Below are positions 53,519-63,564 of a stretch of 64,000 bases of DNA, one piece after another. Position numbers and translations under genes: made by a program. The notes under the pieces were generated by a model. The model worked only from the letters and a program-made list of their open reading frames with translations, had not been told where the DNA came from and did no database searches. Source of the stretch: Hyparrhenia diplandra (taxonomy: Eukaryota; Streptophyta; Magnoliopsida; Poales; Poaceae). How positions within the stretch are numbered: the first letter of the stretch is position 1; each line of letters opens with the position of its first letter. The stretch lies in NCBI GenBank assembly GCA_015847255.1, contig JADLZK010001309.1, forward strand, positions 29,096 through 93,095, given 5' to 3'.

Positions 53519-54100
53519 ATGACGCTGTCGGGCAACGCGTTCCCGCAGCGGCGAGGTCAACGGGGAGGGCGGCCGCAACTAGGGGCACACCCGCCAAGCT
53601 TGCTTCCGTCAGCGACACGCGACCCTTGTGGCGACGCCGCTGGGCCCAGCGGGGACTCCACCAACAGTGGTTGTACCTGCCCTCAAAGAGGAGAGTTGGA
53701 GCCGGTCCTCCGCAGCGCCGACGGCGGCCTGAACGGGCAAGGCAGCGACAATGACCTTGCTCATGTCCTACGCATCCACGCCCGGTGTGCCACCCACGCT
53801 GGCTTGATGAGCTCGCCGCTGCAGCTGCAGCAACCGTGTGTCGCGCCAGCGTCGCGCGGCCTGAACGGGCAAGGCACTGACAATGACCTCGCTCGTGTCC
53901 TACGCATCCATGCCCAGTGTGCCACCCACGCCCGGCTTGATGAGCTCGCACCGCAGCTGCAGCAACAGTGTCACGCCCAGCGCGTGCGCGGCCTCCACTG
54001 GGCAAGGCGGCGCGGCGCCGCATCCCACGTGTCGGATCGGGGTGCGGAGTCACCGGATCTGGGCGAAGGCCCCGGATCCGGTGTTTCAGCTCGGCGGTGA
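53519..54100 (+). CDS. Doubtful ORF containing a 44-residue tandem repeat
   Basis: A 193-codon GC-rich frame. 53724-53987 is a tandem duplication with a period of 132 bp (44 codons), so the repeat stays in frame: GLNGQGSDNDLAHVLRIHAR... and GLNGQGTDNDLARVLRIHAQ..., with a partial third copy (GLHWARRRG). The minus strand is also open for 265 codons, so neither strand is proved. There is no domain, no obvious promoter and no homologous copy in the window. Most likely repeat-derived, reported because the period keeps the frame. Confidence 0.2.
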   Translation: MTLSGNAFPQRRGQRGGRPQLGAHPPSLLPSATRDPCGDAAGPSGDSTNSGCTCPQRGELEPVLRSADGGLNGQGSDNDLAHVLRIHARCATHAGLMSSPLQLQQPCVAPASRGLNGQGTDNDLARVLRIHAQCATHARLDELAPQLQQQCHAQRVRGLHWARRRGAASHVSDRGAESPDLGEGPGSGVSARR

Positions 54101-54119
54101 CACCATTTATTAGACCTCG

Positions 54120-55080
54120 GGTAGAAGAGGAGGAGAAGGGAGGAGGGGCCCCGGAGGGAGATTGTGGCTGCCGTGTGGCCCTTTGTGGGCGCCGCGGCGG
54201 GCCGCCGCCGCCGCCCAGCCGGAGAGTGGCGGATGGAGGCCGGGAGGGCGGCACAGCAGTGGGTTCCCGGCCCGGTCGGGGCGACTGGATTGCCCCCGAA
54301 GTCACATGTTTCAACGACTATGCCACGTTACATGATTTGTTACATATCTTAACACCCCTTTCCCGACATCATAATCATGTTTTTTTCTCACAATGACTCA
54401 AGATATTATGGTATTCAAGCAGGTTATGGAGATCTGGGTAATGCCGTGTTGCCACGCGGTGGTTCATGGTGGACGATGAGGGCATGAACGTTGTTTAGTT
54501 CGAGGCCTAGATGACGAGGATCCTATGTGGAAGTTGGATATCCATGGATGTTCAATGGATAGTCTCTAGCTCCAAAAAATGAACTATCAAGAGGTGGTCC
54601 CCTACAAAAAATTTGAATTTCTAGTTCACTTGTCAAAATCCATGGATATCCGAATTAGATAAGCCTTCCACTTTAAACGAGGAGGTGGGGTCATCCCTAG
54701 GACTGCCAAGTTGCTTGATGGACGCCCTCTCGTCCATGCCACTTCCATTCTGCCCGGTCTCGTTGCAAGATGTAGTTTGCCCTTCTCTTCCCCTCACCAC
54801 TCTTATTGCTTATTGACGCTATGGTGTGCCCTCATTATTTAAACCTTTTTTTAAATGAAATGGTGCGCCTTTTCCCCACTCCCTTGCTGTTTCTCCGACG
54901 TCGATCCGACCGACCCTCCTCCTCCCTTTTGTTGTTGGGAGCTGTTGCAATCGTGAAAAGCCCTACCAAATGACGCTGCTTCGGTACTACCACAATGACA
55001 GTAGCACCAGAGTGCACAAAGGTGAGTTGCACTGCAAACATTTTTCTTTAAATAAAGAGTCCATATCTACACTATAGGTA
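54120..55080. other. No gene seen
   Basis: 54120-54300 is GC-rich. 54400-55080 is mixed, with GGATATCCATGGAT (54537) and its near inverse ATCCATGGATATCC (54641) about 100 bp apart, a small hairpin-like pair. ORFs are short and unsupported. Confidence 0.4.
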
Positions 55081-55082
55081 TA

Positions 55083-55299
55083 CTCCTTCCATCTTAAAAT
55101 AGATGTCACTATGAGAAACGTGCTGGTTAAACTTTTTTAACTTTGACTATGTTTGTAGAAACTTTGACTTTGTAGAAGCGTGCCAACGATACTAATTACT
55201 TAACATAAATATTTATATATTTTAATATATAATTGCCTGTATTTTGAAAACTTTGACTTATTGAGAAGCGAGAATGACATCTATTTTGAGATGGAGGAG
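55083..55299. mobile_element. Stowaway-like MITE, 217 bp
   Basis: Ends CTCCTTCCATCTTAAAATAG and, inverted, CTCCTCCATCTCAAAATAG, both followed inward by ATGTCA. Flanking TA at 55081-55082 and 55300-55301. The AT-rich centre and CTTTGACT repeats are usual for this class. Confidence 0.88.
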
Positions 55300-55763
55300 T
55301 ATTTCTTTAGATAAAGAGTCCCACAAATGGCGTTTCTTTCAACCTGTTTTTTTAATTCTTTTTAAAATTTTCAGTCCTCTTTTATCATAAATAAATTGGG
55401 ATCGAGAATCTTGGTTCGTTTGTGACTCCAATCCAGGTCTGATTACTCATGGACTAATTCTCGCATGCCTCTATTGCGAACCAATCGGAAGTTATTATAG
55501 TTATACTATTGCGGACCTATTATGGCCGCAGAGCTCCAGCGAAACCCTACCACGGTGGTGTGTTGGGGAGAAAAAAAATGTCGAGTGATCTATTACTGAA
55601 TGACGGATACACAAATCCTTAAAACAAATGATAAAATTATTGAATAAATATTCAAGCCACAAATCATCTAGATTACCGTGTAACAAGATTACTAACTAGA
55701 AGGTGATTAATAAAGAACAAACGCATTAATAAAACACAAACGCATCATTATTCCCATCCCAGC

Positions 55764-56628
55764 TTAAAGTACAAATGCGATGGTAGCTTCGCTGTTCGTC
55801 AACATATAGCGTTTGCTCTTGTGAACAATGATCCGAAAGTCACCTTCAGCGTCGCCGTCGGTGCTGCCATTGCCGACTTGCTTACCTTGGCCGCCGCCGC
55901 CACAGCGCACCACCTCCACCCCAGTGAACACAGCAAACTTGTCCACGGCTTCTACCCAGGGCGGCCCATAGTCGCTGCAGACTTGCTCCCTGGTCTCGAA
56001 GAACTGGACGAGGCAGAACTTGCCTGAGCCAAGGCTGACAATCTTGGCCAGGCAATGTTCCTGGTACCACCCGTGCGGCGGTTCCAGGTCCTTGCCGTCG
56101 TAGGGCCCACAGCCGCGCCGCGTCGTGGCACAGGCGTCGTTACCGGCGCCCGCCGTGTGGCGAAGAGGAGGAGGTCGCGGTGACGCAGAGGCGTGGGACC
56201 TCGCTCTTCCTGGGATAGTGCAAGTAGCCAATCCAGATGCCAAGGTCCACGCCGTGCTCGATCTTGCCGTCGAAGGACAGAGCCCGGTCGCGGCCTTGCT
56301 CCACGCGTGCGGTCGCCGTGTCGAAGCAAGAGGTTCCGGCGTGCGTCGTGGACACGCCAGATCACGCCGGACGCCAGCTGCCGACCAGTCGCGTGGGAGG
56401 ACAAAGTAGTCGGCGCCGTTGGCGGCGTAAGGGTGGCGGGCGGGGAGCTCGGCGTCGCAGCGCCAGTTATCTAGGTAGGTTCCGCACGAGTGCATCTTCT
56501 TGCTGTGGACCAAGGCCTGGAGCTGGATGGACGATGGTTCCGATGCCGGGGCGGCCGTCGCGACCGATCCATGACGTAGATGGTGTCGTCTCTCGGTGCC
56601 GAAGTCACCGGGTATTTGGAGACGGAGA
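55764..56628 (-). pseudogene. DUF1668-family gene, C-terminal part (separated by Copia insertion)
   Basis: Read on the minus strand from the insertion point to TAA at 55764-55766. Pieces in changing frames follow DUF1668 order: DDTIYVMDRS, QALVHSKKMHSCGTYLDNWR, GADYFVLPRDWS, GVIWRVHDARRNLLL, FDTATARVEQGRDRALSFDG then KIEHGVDLGIWIG, and finally an unbroken end LAKIVSLGSGKFCLVQFF, FAVFTGVEVVRC, IIVHKSKRYMLTN. LGSGKFC, FAVxTGVEVVR and HKSxRYM are family hallmarks; their function is unknown. Several frameshifts exist besides the transposon. The remaining part is at 62899-63357, on the other side of the element. Confidence 0.8.
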
Positions 56629-57072
56629 TGTGAGATTCGAGGATCTTCTAGGTGTAGATCGGTGGGAGAAAACTTGTTCTTAATAACTTGATAAACAGCA
56701 TGTGTACAGTTTCCTAGTACAAGATCTATGAAAGTACATAAACAATGACAACAGAGAGTAGGAGTATTGGTGTTGCCTGGTCGCCATGGATGGTGTTGGT
56801 GAAGTAGCGGACGTCGTGGCGGTGGCGGGTGGAGACGCTTCCGTCCGGCGGGCTGCGGCCCTCTTAGGATCGGACTAGGGTTAGGAGTGTTGGTAGGCAC
56901 AAAGCGGCGGTGAACCTCGTGGTGTGCGCCCTGGCCCCCACTCTCCTTTTATATCCTTGATGTGACGAGGGGGCCCTCAATCTCTAATGGGTTGGGCTCC
57001 CCGATCGAGGAGCAGATCAAGATTCTGTTGTGGGCCGTTGGGCCCAACAACGAGAGGAGATCAATTCTAACA
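56629..57072 (-). repeat. 3' LTR of the Copia element
   Basis: 444 bp. In element orientation it begins TGTTAGAATTGATC and ends TCTCACA. A TATAAAAG lies inside (minus strand of CTTTTATA at 56947-56954), the expected LTR promoter. The overlapping long minus-strand ORF N-terminus (MPTNTPNPSPI...) is LTR sequence, not the host gene. Confidence 0.9.
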
Positions 57073-57083
57073 TTCTCCCCCTT
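57073..57083 (-). other. Polypurine tract of the Copia element
   Basis: AAGGGGGAGAA on the minus strand, immediately inside the 3' LTR, as needed for plus-strand priming. Confidence 0.85.
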
Positions 57084-57099
57084 GATCTCTTCTTAACAA

Positions 57100-59700
57100 C
57101 TTAGCTTAATCTTAACTTAAATACTTATCACTGTTCCATTATAGATCAATGCGTAGAGCATGCCTCATCATCACAAACAAAATTGCCATTGGACTTGACA
57201 GCTACATACATCTCTCTAAGTCGAATAGAGGCTTAATCGGGCCCTAAGTGTCCGAAATCATAGGCTTTCCCTTAAACCCATGTCATTGTGTATTTTCTAA
57301 ATACCTTTGGGTGGTAAGCCATTGTAAGCGGATCCGCAAGAACTTACTTAATACTTATATGCTTAATAATCTAATAATGATTCTGGACTTTCCCCTTTAC
57401 AACATATAACTTAGTGTCAGTGTGTTTGGCAGCACACTTGACTTGTTGTCTTAGGAGTAAATTACTTATATGGTTATTGCTGTTGTCAACCATTATCAAT
57501 TCGGTGCAAGGGATAGCTTAATCATTTGCTTTGTTCCTCGGCCTCATGACATGCTATATTATAACTTTGCATCACTAATGATACTGAAAATGTTTCATTG
57601 GAGCTTTTCCACAATAAAACTCCAACTATAAGTATTAGCAACAATTGTGGAGTTGTTGCAAAAACTTAACTTAAGACTATGTACCCACATCTATTTGTGA
57701 GTATTTATTCTTTCTTTTGCTAACATGAGACCGATACTTATAATTCCATTCCGGTGATCTATAAAATTTGGAGTGGTCTTTGCCAAAACAATCGGATGAA
57801 CCGAGTCGGGGCAATTTTATGCATTTATAAAGCTTCCAACAGCTAAAGCATATGGTACCATCTTTATGTGATCTGTTTCTTACTCATTCTAATCACACTA
57901 AAAAAAACTCTTTCTTACTCGATTTTGATCACACTAAAATTCCTAAGATATTGCCCTTGACCATGAAGAAACAGGCTTAGGTTTTCTCGCATGCATAAGT
58001 TATTGCTTTGGAATCTTTTCTAAGTATGTATTTGCGATAGTTCTAATACCCCTTTCTTATCTCAGTGAGTTCTAATTGCTTAAAGAAGTGACATTTCACC
58101 AAGATCATTCTAATTTAATTCTGGGAAATAAATTTCCGATTCTATAACTCTGTATTAATGCAATCGCCATCTTATTCTCCTTACTTTTGGAACTTTCTTA
58201 TTATCTCATTAAACATTAGATGCCACCGTCGGTGTCTTACATCAACCCATAAATGTATTTCTTCTTATGTTATCCTATGTGTTATATTCTTATGCCACCA
58301 TCTCATACTAATCACACCGAGGAATATTTTCTATATATCCATCTAATGTAATTCTGAATTGTAATGCGCCACCGATACTTATTGTAGCATACTAATCCTC
58401 TTCGCATAAATCCTTTCATTATAAGCCGTACTCTTTATACATTTCCCTTTGGAGTCACTTTTCACCTTGTAGACCCATATGTAGCCTACTGATTTGGCTC
58501 CATTAGGAATATCCTCTTCTTATATCTTAACGTATTCCCTTTAGAGTCACATCTTATCTTGTAGACCCATAACGCCTCTTTGGTTTTGACTCCATTGGGA
58601 CTTTCATCTTATTCTTACATAACAACTAAACACTTCAAAGAGTGGGTATTTTTCGATGGCCTTATTCAAACGAGGTGGAATCAACTTCTATTTGAAATTC
58701 TTTTGTTCTAATAAACCTCATAATCATCTGATATAACTAACCTTCATTATTTGGCGCCTTATGGGGCTATTGCTATTCTTCCTCTTGCTCGACATAAAGC
58801 TCTAAGGATCCTGAAGGACAAGTTCCAAATTCTCATTATTTATCGGCAAGGGAGAACTAACAACAGGTGTTGGCACTTCAATGTTTGACATTATTGGTGC
58901 AACAAGAGCAGGTAGCCTAAAAAGTATGGTTCTTAAAATATCAAAGTGGACACTTATTTATTGTGCTACCTTGCTCCCCAAATTGCACTATATTGAGGAG
59001 TTAGGTTCTTTAAACCATGCTCCCCCGGACTCTTGATTCTCTAAAACTTTTGTTTGGGTTTAATATGTTAAACTCATATAGCGCCTTATCTAGTATGAAT
59101 ACCAGTTGAGTACGCTATTCCTAGTCCTCTGATTAGGGGTATCACTATTATGACCATCGTACTCCCTCGACAATCACATTTATCTTTTATAGATCACTAA
59201 TCATAGTTGCCTTTAATGCAGTGTATGCATCTCATTTTCTAAAATCTCATATTCTTATCTAAATCAAAATCTCATATACTTATCTAAATCAAAATTTCAT
59301 ATTATCTAAAGTATAAGGGAGTATCATTCTTAATTGTCTCACTTTTCTCCCCCTCGAAGTGTGGCATAAACTTTCCTACCACAATTCGAAACCATTCTGA
59401 ATTTTATTTCTTAACTCTTATGGGAGTACTATTTACTTATTTTACTTAAACAACTAAGCTTAGTGTTTGGGATAGCATAAGAGCTATTCCAAACTTTTCT
59501 CCCAATGTGGGATATACTAAGGCACATGAATCATCCCGTCATGCAGGAAATTATAACTTAAGTGGTATACCAACTTTACCCTGCCATGCGGATTATGCTG
59601 GTATTGACTAAAACTCTTCCCGCCAAGCGAGATAATTCCCTCGAAAAGGACTTAAATGCCAAGATTGGCTCTTATCATAATCCTTAAATGCCAACATTGG
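57100..59700 (-). pseudogene. Copia pol remnant (RT and RNase H)
   Basis: Minus strand. RNase H end: NNHISNLLLRQQVKCAAKHT and KHISIKYVLADPLT (57300-57500), like the usual AKHIDxKxH...EHISTKxxLADPLTK. RT start: VPxGAKSVGYIWVYKxKSDSKGN-type sequence at about 58445-58510. A second version of the same RT motif (KTKEALWVYKIRCDSKGN) lies 92 bp further on at about 58530-58600, so this part is tandemly duplicated. Stops occur every few dozen codons. Integrase and gag are not recognisable. Confidence 0.75.
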
Positions 59701-61330
59701 CTCTTTTCATTATCACATTCAGAAAAAAAAAAAGATCCGAACATTCTATAATACACATGCTCAATCCGACGTTGGTCAAAACAAACATGCATATAACTTA
59801 TTGCAACTCTTATCATAATGACTGAACTGAAATAGACTCTACTGATGGTGAGTACATCACATAGTGCTTAAATTGAACTTTTACTACTCTATCTTATTGG
59901 ATTAATATCCATGAAGTCCAAACTTTAAGTTCTAATCTATAACACCGATGGGAAGAGATAGAATAGAACATTATCCTTCTACATCAATTCTATATCACCG
60001 TTGGGCGAAATAGAATTAATGCATAAATCTAATGCATGAATCTCATGAATAACAACTATAATATCATTATACAACATTAGTCTAAAGAATAGCAATATGA
60101 CTAATACAACATCCTTTTACATTAATTCTATATCACCGTTGGGCGAGAAATAGAATTAGTGCCTTGCTAAATTCATAATATTGCTATTACAACATCATAA
60201 TATAACTTTGGTAACATACACAACTATTCTCAGGTACTCAACATCACTATAGCGAAACTTTATCTTTATCTTAATCTTCTCTCGAAAAATTGGTCGTTTG
60301 ACACAAAAAGGTTTGTCGAGATTCAAACTTAAACTAAAACTATAAATTATAATATTATTATCATCAACGTTGGTCGAAGATAACAATACCATAATATAAC
60401 TTAAAGCAAAAACTTTCTACTCCTCTATTTAAATTTTCTCGTTGGTTCCAATTTAAATAGAGGGACGAAGATCTTAATTCATGATTGATTGAAAAAAAAA
60501 ACTTACACATTAGTGCACTTTTTCCCAGAGATTTGTGCTTAACTAAACTCATCAAATAATATTTTCTAAAAATTCTTCACAGCGGAAACATATACTAAAA
60601 TCTGAAGTTTCTTTGACCGTAAGCGTCTCATAATACTTATTTCTCTCTCTAAACAAATTATCCCGTTGGTTCAAATTTGAATAGAGATTGAACTTATACT
60701 CAAAAACATCAATGATAATAGCTTATGGAAAAAGAAAATCAATTCAAATAAACATAATCTTAATCTTCGAATAAACAAAATTGCTCTTTAAATTAAATTC
60801 TCCCATTGGTTGAATTTAATTAAAAGAGACAACTTAAATTAACTTAGCAAATGAAAACGTGTACTAAAATTAAAATTTCTTTGTCCGTAAAACATGCTAA
60901 AATACTAAATTTCTCTCTAAAACAAATTATCTCGTTGGTTCAAATTTGAATAGAGAGACAAATATACTCAAAATATAAATTTACAATTTACGGATAAAGA
61001 AAAACTTAAAGCGATCCTTAATTTCTATTCGGCGCAATGGCCTTTGCGAGCTGCCCATACAGCCCGCGTAGCTAAATGAGTGTACTTTTGAAATTCTTAG
61101 CAGCGAGTAAACTAATGAATAATCTTATAATAATTCTTAGAATCTTAATTACTAATTTCTCTTTCAAATTAAACTCTCCCGTTCATTGAATTTAATTAAA
61201 AGAGACAACTAGATATTGGCTTGAAAGCGGAAGCTAATAAATGATCTTATAATAATTCTCATAATCTTAATTACTCTACGAAAAATTTAATCCCGTTGGT
61301 TCATAAATTTAAAGAAAATAAACTCAAAAC
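59700..61330. repeat. Array of small palindromes around a CGTTGG core
   Basis: At least ten units have a short inverted repeat around a loop containing CCGTTGG or a variant. Centres lie at about 59950, 60002, 60140, 60368, 60442, 60667, 60808, 60937, 61184 and 61298. The best is at 60424-60463, with 13 bp arms (CTCTATTTAAATT and AATTTAAATAGAG) around a TCGTTGG loop. Arms differ between units but remain paired. No ORF covers the tract. It lies in the gag-side half of the Copia interior. Confidence 0.75.
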
Positions 61331-61379
61331 TTAACTCAATAACTTAAAACATTGCTGAAATTCGTAAAGAAAAAAAAAA

Positions 61380-62447
61380 TATAAAAACTTTATTGTTTCT
61401 TAGTTGGGCCAGGTCTAACGAATTTGGCCCAAAATCGAATACCGCCCGAAACCGGATATGCTATCAACAGGCGCGAGTAGAGCGAAACCGCCCAGCCCGG
61501 TCGTTTTTTTGATTCCGAGAAATAAAATTGGAAAAGCATTTCCTTCTTAAACGGGCGGCGCGAACCAAAAGATCCAAAGAGCCGATGCGTGCGAGTCCGG
61601 ATGTATGGCAGCGCTGCTGGCAAAATGGCCGTCACGCCCAAGATCCGGTGAGGGTCGATCCGAGCCGTGGGCTCGGATCCGACTGATTTCGGAAGTACAA
61701 AACACACAGGGCCGCGGTTCCAACCCTAACCCTAATTTTTTCTCATTCCTTTCCCTCCCTACGGCCGCACGCAGCGGAAGACCAGCGCGTAGGGAGCCGA
61801 GCCGACGGCCGGCCACCGAAGCCACCGCCGCCGAGGGAAAGCCGCCGCCCTGCCGCTGCCTCGCCCGGCTTTTTGTTCTCTTACTCCTCCCCTTTCTTCA
61901 AGCTGCGGCGGCCCGTCGGGAGGCGACCACGGCGTCGGCGAGATGCGCCACGGAGGAGGACCCCGGTGCTGCCGCGGGCCCCTCGCGCGGTGCACGCGCT
62001 CCCGGAAGGTAGAGCGCGGCGCCGTCGAGGCCCCGCCGGCACCGGAGCTGATGTGGACGACCCGGCAACGGCGCCACGCAGCGGTGGCGTGACCCCGGCC
62101 GCTCGGCGGTCTTGAGCCATCGAGCCCGGCCTTGATAGTCGGCGGCGGTGACGGCTCCAAGATAGGAACCACTCGATTTGCTACTAATCTTAGGGTTGAG
62201 TTTCGGGTTGAGTCATTTCTAATCCCGATCCGGAATGGATTCGGCCGATTCAACTTCTTCTAAAAGCTTATCGATGCGGTCCGAGGCGATGTACAAAACG
62301 ATGTCGCTTTCGGCGGCTTTGACCTAGATTAGGGTTTCTGATTTTGATTTTCTGATGTCCGATCCCGATCTGAAATCAGGTGATTTTCTTTCTAAGTTCT
62401 TAATCCCGATCCGGATCTACACAACTAGACCAAGCTCGTGATACCAT
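61380..62447 (-). other. GC-rich 5' internal region of the Copia element
   Basis: Between the palindrome array and the primer site. 61740-62120 is GC-rich with overlapping Arg/Pro/Ala frames on both strands; none is credible as gag. 62150-62420 has repeated TCCCGATCCGGA and GATCCCGATCTGAA blocks. It could be leader or captured sequence. Confidence 0.4.
62429..62446 (-). other. Primer binding site (initiator Met tRNA type)
   Basis: On the minus strand TGGTATCACGAGC starts one base inside the 5' LTR. TGGTATCA is complementary to the 3' end of plant initiator Met tRNA. Confidence 0.85.
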
Positions 62448-62893
62448 TGTGAGACCCGAGGATCTTCTAGGTGTAGATCAGTGAGAGAAAACTTGTTCTT
62501 AATAACTTGATAAACAGCATGTGTACAGTTTCCTAGTACAAGATCTACGAAAGTACATAAACAATGACAACAGAGAGTAGGAGTATTGGTGTTGCCTGAA
62601 TTCGCCATGGATGGTGTTGGTGAATTAGCGCGGACGTCGTGGCAGTGGCGGCGGTGGAGACGCTTCCCGTCACTGGCTGCGGCCCTCTTAGGATCGGACT
62701 AGGGTTAGGAGTGTTGGTAGGCACAGTGGCGGCGGTGAACCTCGTGGTGTGCGCCCTGGCCCCCACTCTCCTTTATATCCACGGTGTGACAGGGGCCCTC
62801 CAATCTCTAATGGGTTGGGCTCCCCGATCGAGGAGCAGATCAAGGATTGTTGTGGGCCGTTGGGCCCAACGCGAGGAGATCAATTCCTAACGG
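62448..62893 (-). repeat. 5' LTR of the Copia element
   Basis: Plus strand TGTGAGACCCGAGGATC through CAATTCCTAACGG. Colinear with the left LTR over its whole length. The end ACG instead of ACA is a mutation of the terminal CA (TG in element sense). Confidence 0.9.
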
Positions 62894-63357
62894 GGAGAGG
62901 CATACCGGGAACCGCTTGCTCGTGCGGTCCGGCGGCGTGGTGGACGCACCGTTCGTCGGCGTCGTAGAGGAAGGGCGGGCGGGTTGCCGATCCGGGAACA
63001 CCGTCTCGCTCTCCGACGGCGCCACGCACCAAGCCGGGCGAGCGTCGAGCGTAGCGTCGCTGATAGACGAATCTCGCTGTAGGAAGCTCGTGCCGCCGGG
63101 CGGCACCGTATCTCGCGGCACCTCGTTTAGCGTCCGCGATGCCTCCGTGTCCCTTGACGGCGTTCGGATCCTGCGCCGCCGCCGCTGCCGACTGCTTCCT
63201 CGCCCGCCGCCGCCGTCGGGTAGAAAAGGTTGTTGTGGCTAGAGTGGAAGTCGATGCGATGCAGCAGTCGCGGCCGGTGACCCGATTCCGCATCACGGTC
63301 GGAAGCGCCGCCCGGTGCCTCATCGTCGGCGACGAGGGGCGCGCAGCGCACAAACAA
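62894..63357 (-). pseudogene. DUF1668-family gene, N-terminal part
   Basis: Minus strand from about 63357 to the insertion point. Recognisable pieces are LLHRIDFHSSHNNLFYPT, a Gly/Ser linker, and after frame changes FLYDADERCVHH up to MPLPV at the Copia border. Family members usually begin with a short stretch leading to a YTLxRIDxxxxxFxPT block and then LLYDAxERAVR, so the order is right. The start codon is uncertain; a TATA-like TATATATACG (about 63369-63378) lies only 12-20 bp outside the first ATG. Frame changes are present in addition to the insertion. Confidence 0.7.
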
Positions 63358-63379
63358 GATGCGGCGGCGTATATATATG

Positions 63380-63560
63380 CTGTACTTCAGGGCCTCTCAC
63401 GGCCCAATTTCCAGTCCACGGGTCTCTCACGGCCCATGGGCCGGCCGACTTGATCCACCCCATCTTTAGTATCCCCCTTGTGGCCCGGTGCACGCATAAA
63501 CCGGCAAAGCGTCACCAGGCTGTCGCCTCCGGCAAGCGGCGGCGCCACCATCAGCGATTA
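63380..63560. other. Upstream flank of the DUF1668 pseudogene
   Basis: CTCACGGCCCAATTTCCAG then GGTCTCTCACGGCCCATGGG: two GGCCCA boxes (63399-63404, 63431-63436), consistent with a plant promoter on either strand. No gene. Confidence 0.35.
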
Positions 63561-63564
63561 AGGA

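Larger units (their letters stand above)
56629..62893 (-). mobile_element. Copia LTR retrotransposon, minus orientation, inside the DUF1668 gene
   Basis: LTRs at 56629-57072 and 62448-62892/3 both start TGTGAGA and the left one ends TCTAACA on the plus strand. Target duplication GGAGA (56624-56628, 62894-62898). In element orientation (minus), the primer site TGGTATCACGAGC follows the 5' LTR and AAGGGGGAGAA precedes the 3' LTR. Pol remnants in order are RT (GAKSVGYIWVYK, about 58445-58505) and RNase H end (KHISIKYVLADPLT, about 57325-57365), broken by many stops. No intact gag or pol, so it is non-autonomous now. By eye the LTRs differ at about 30 of 445 positions, many of them single-base indels. 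Confidence 0.9.

Noticed and set aside
55764..56900. 378-codon minus-strand ORF as one gene
   Set aside because: Its first part (56629-56900) is the Copia LTR; only the C-terminal part belongs to the DUF1668 gene, and the middle is out of the family frame.
61720..61740. CCCTAACCCTAA resembling telomere repeats
   Set aside because: Only two units, and the plant repeat would be CCCTAAA. It lies within a transposon.
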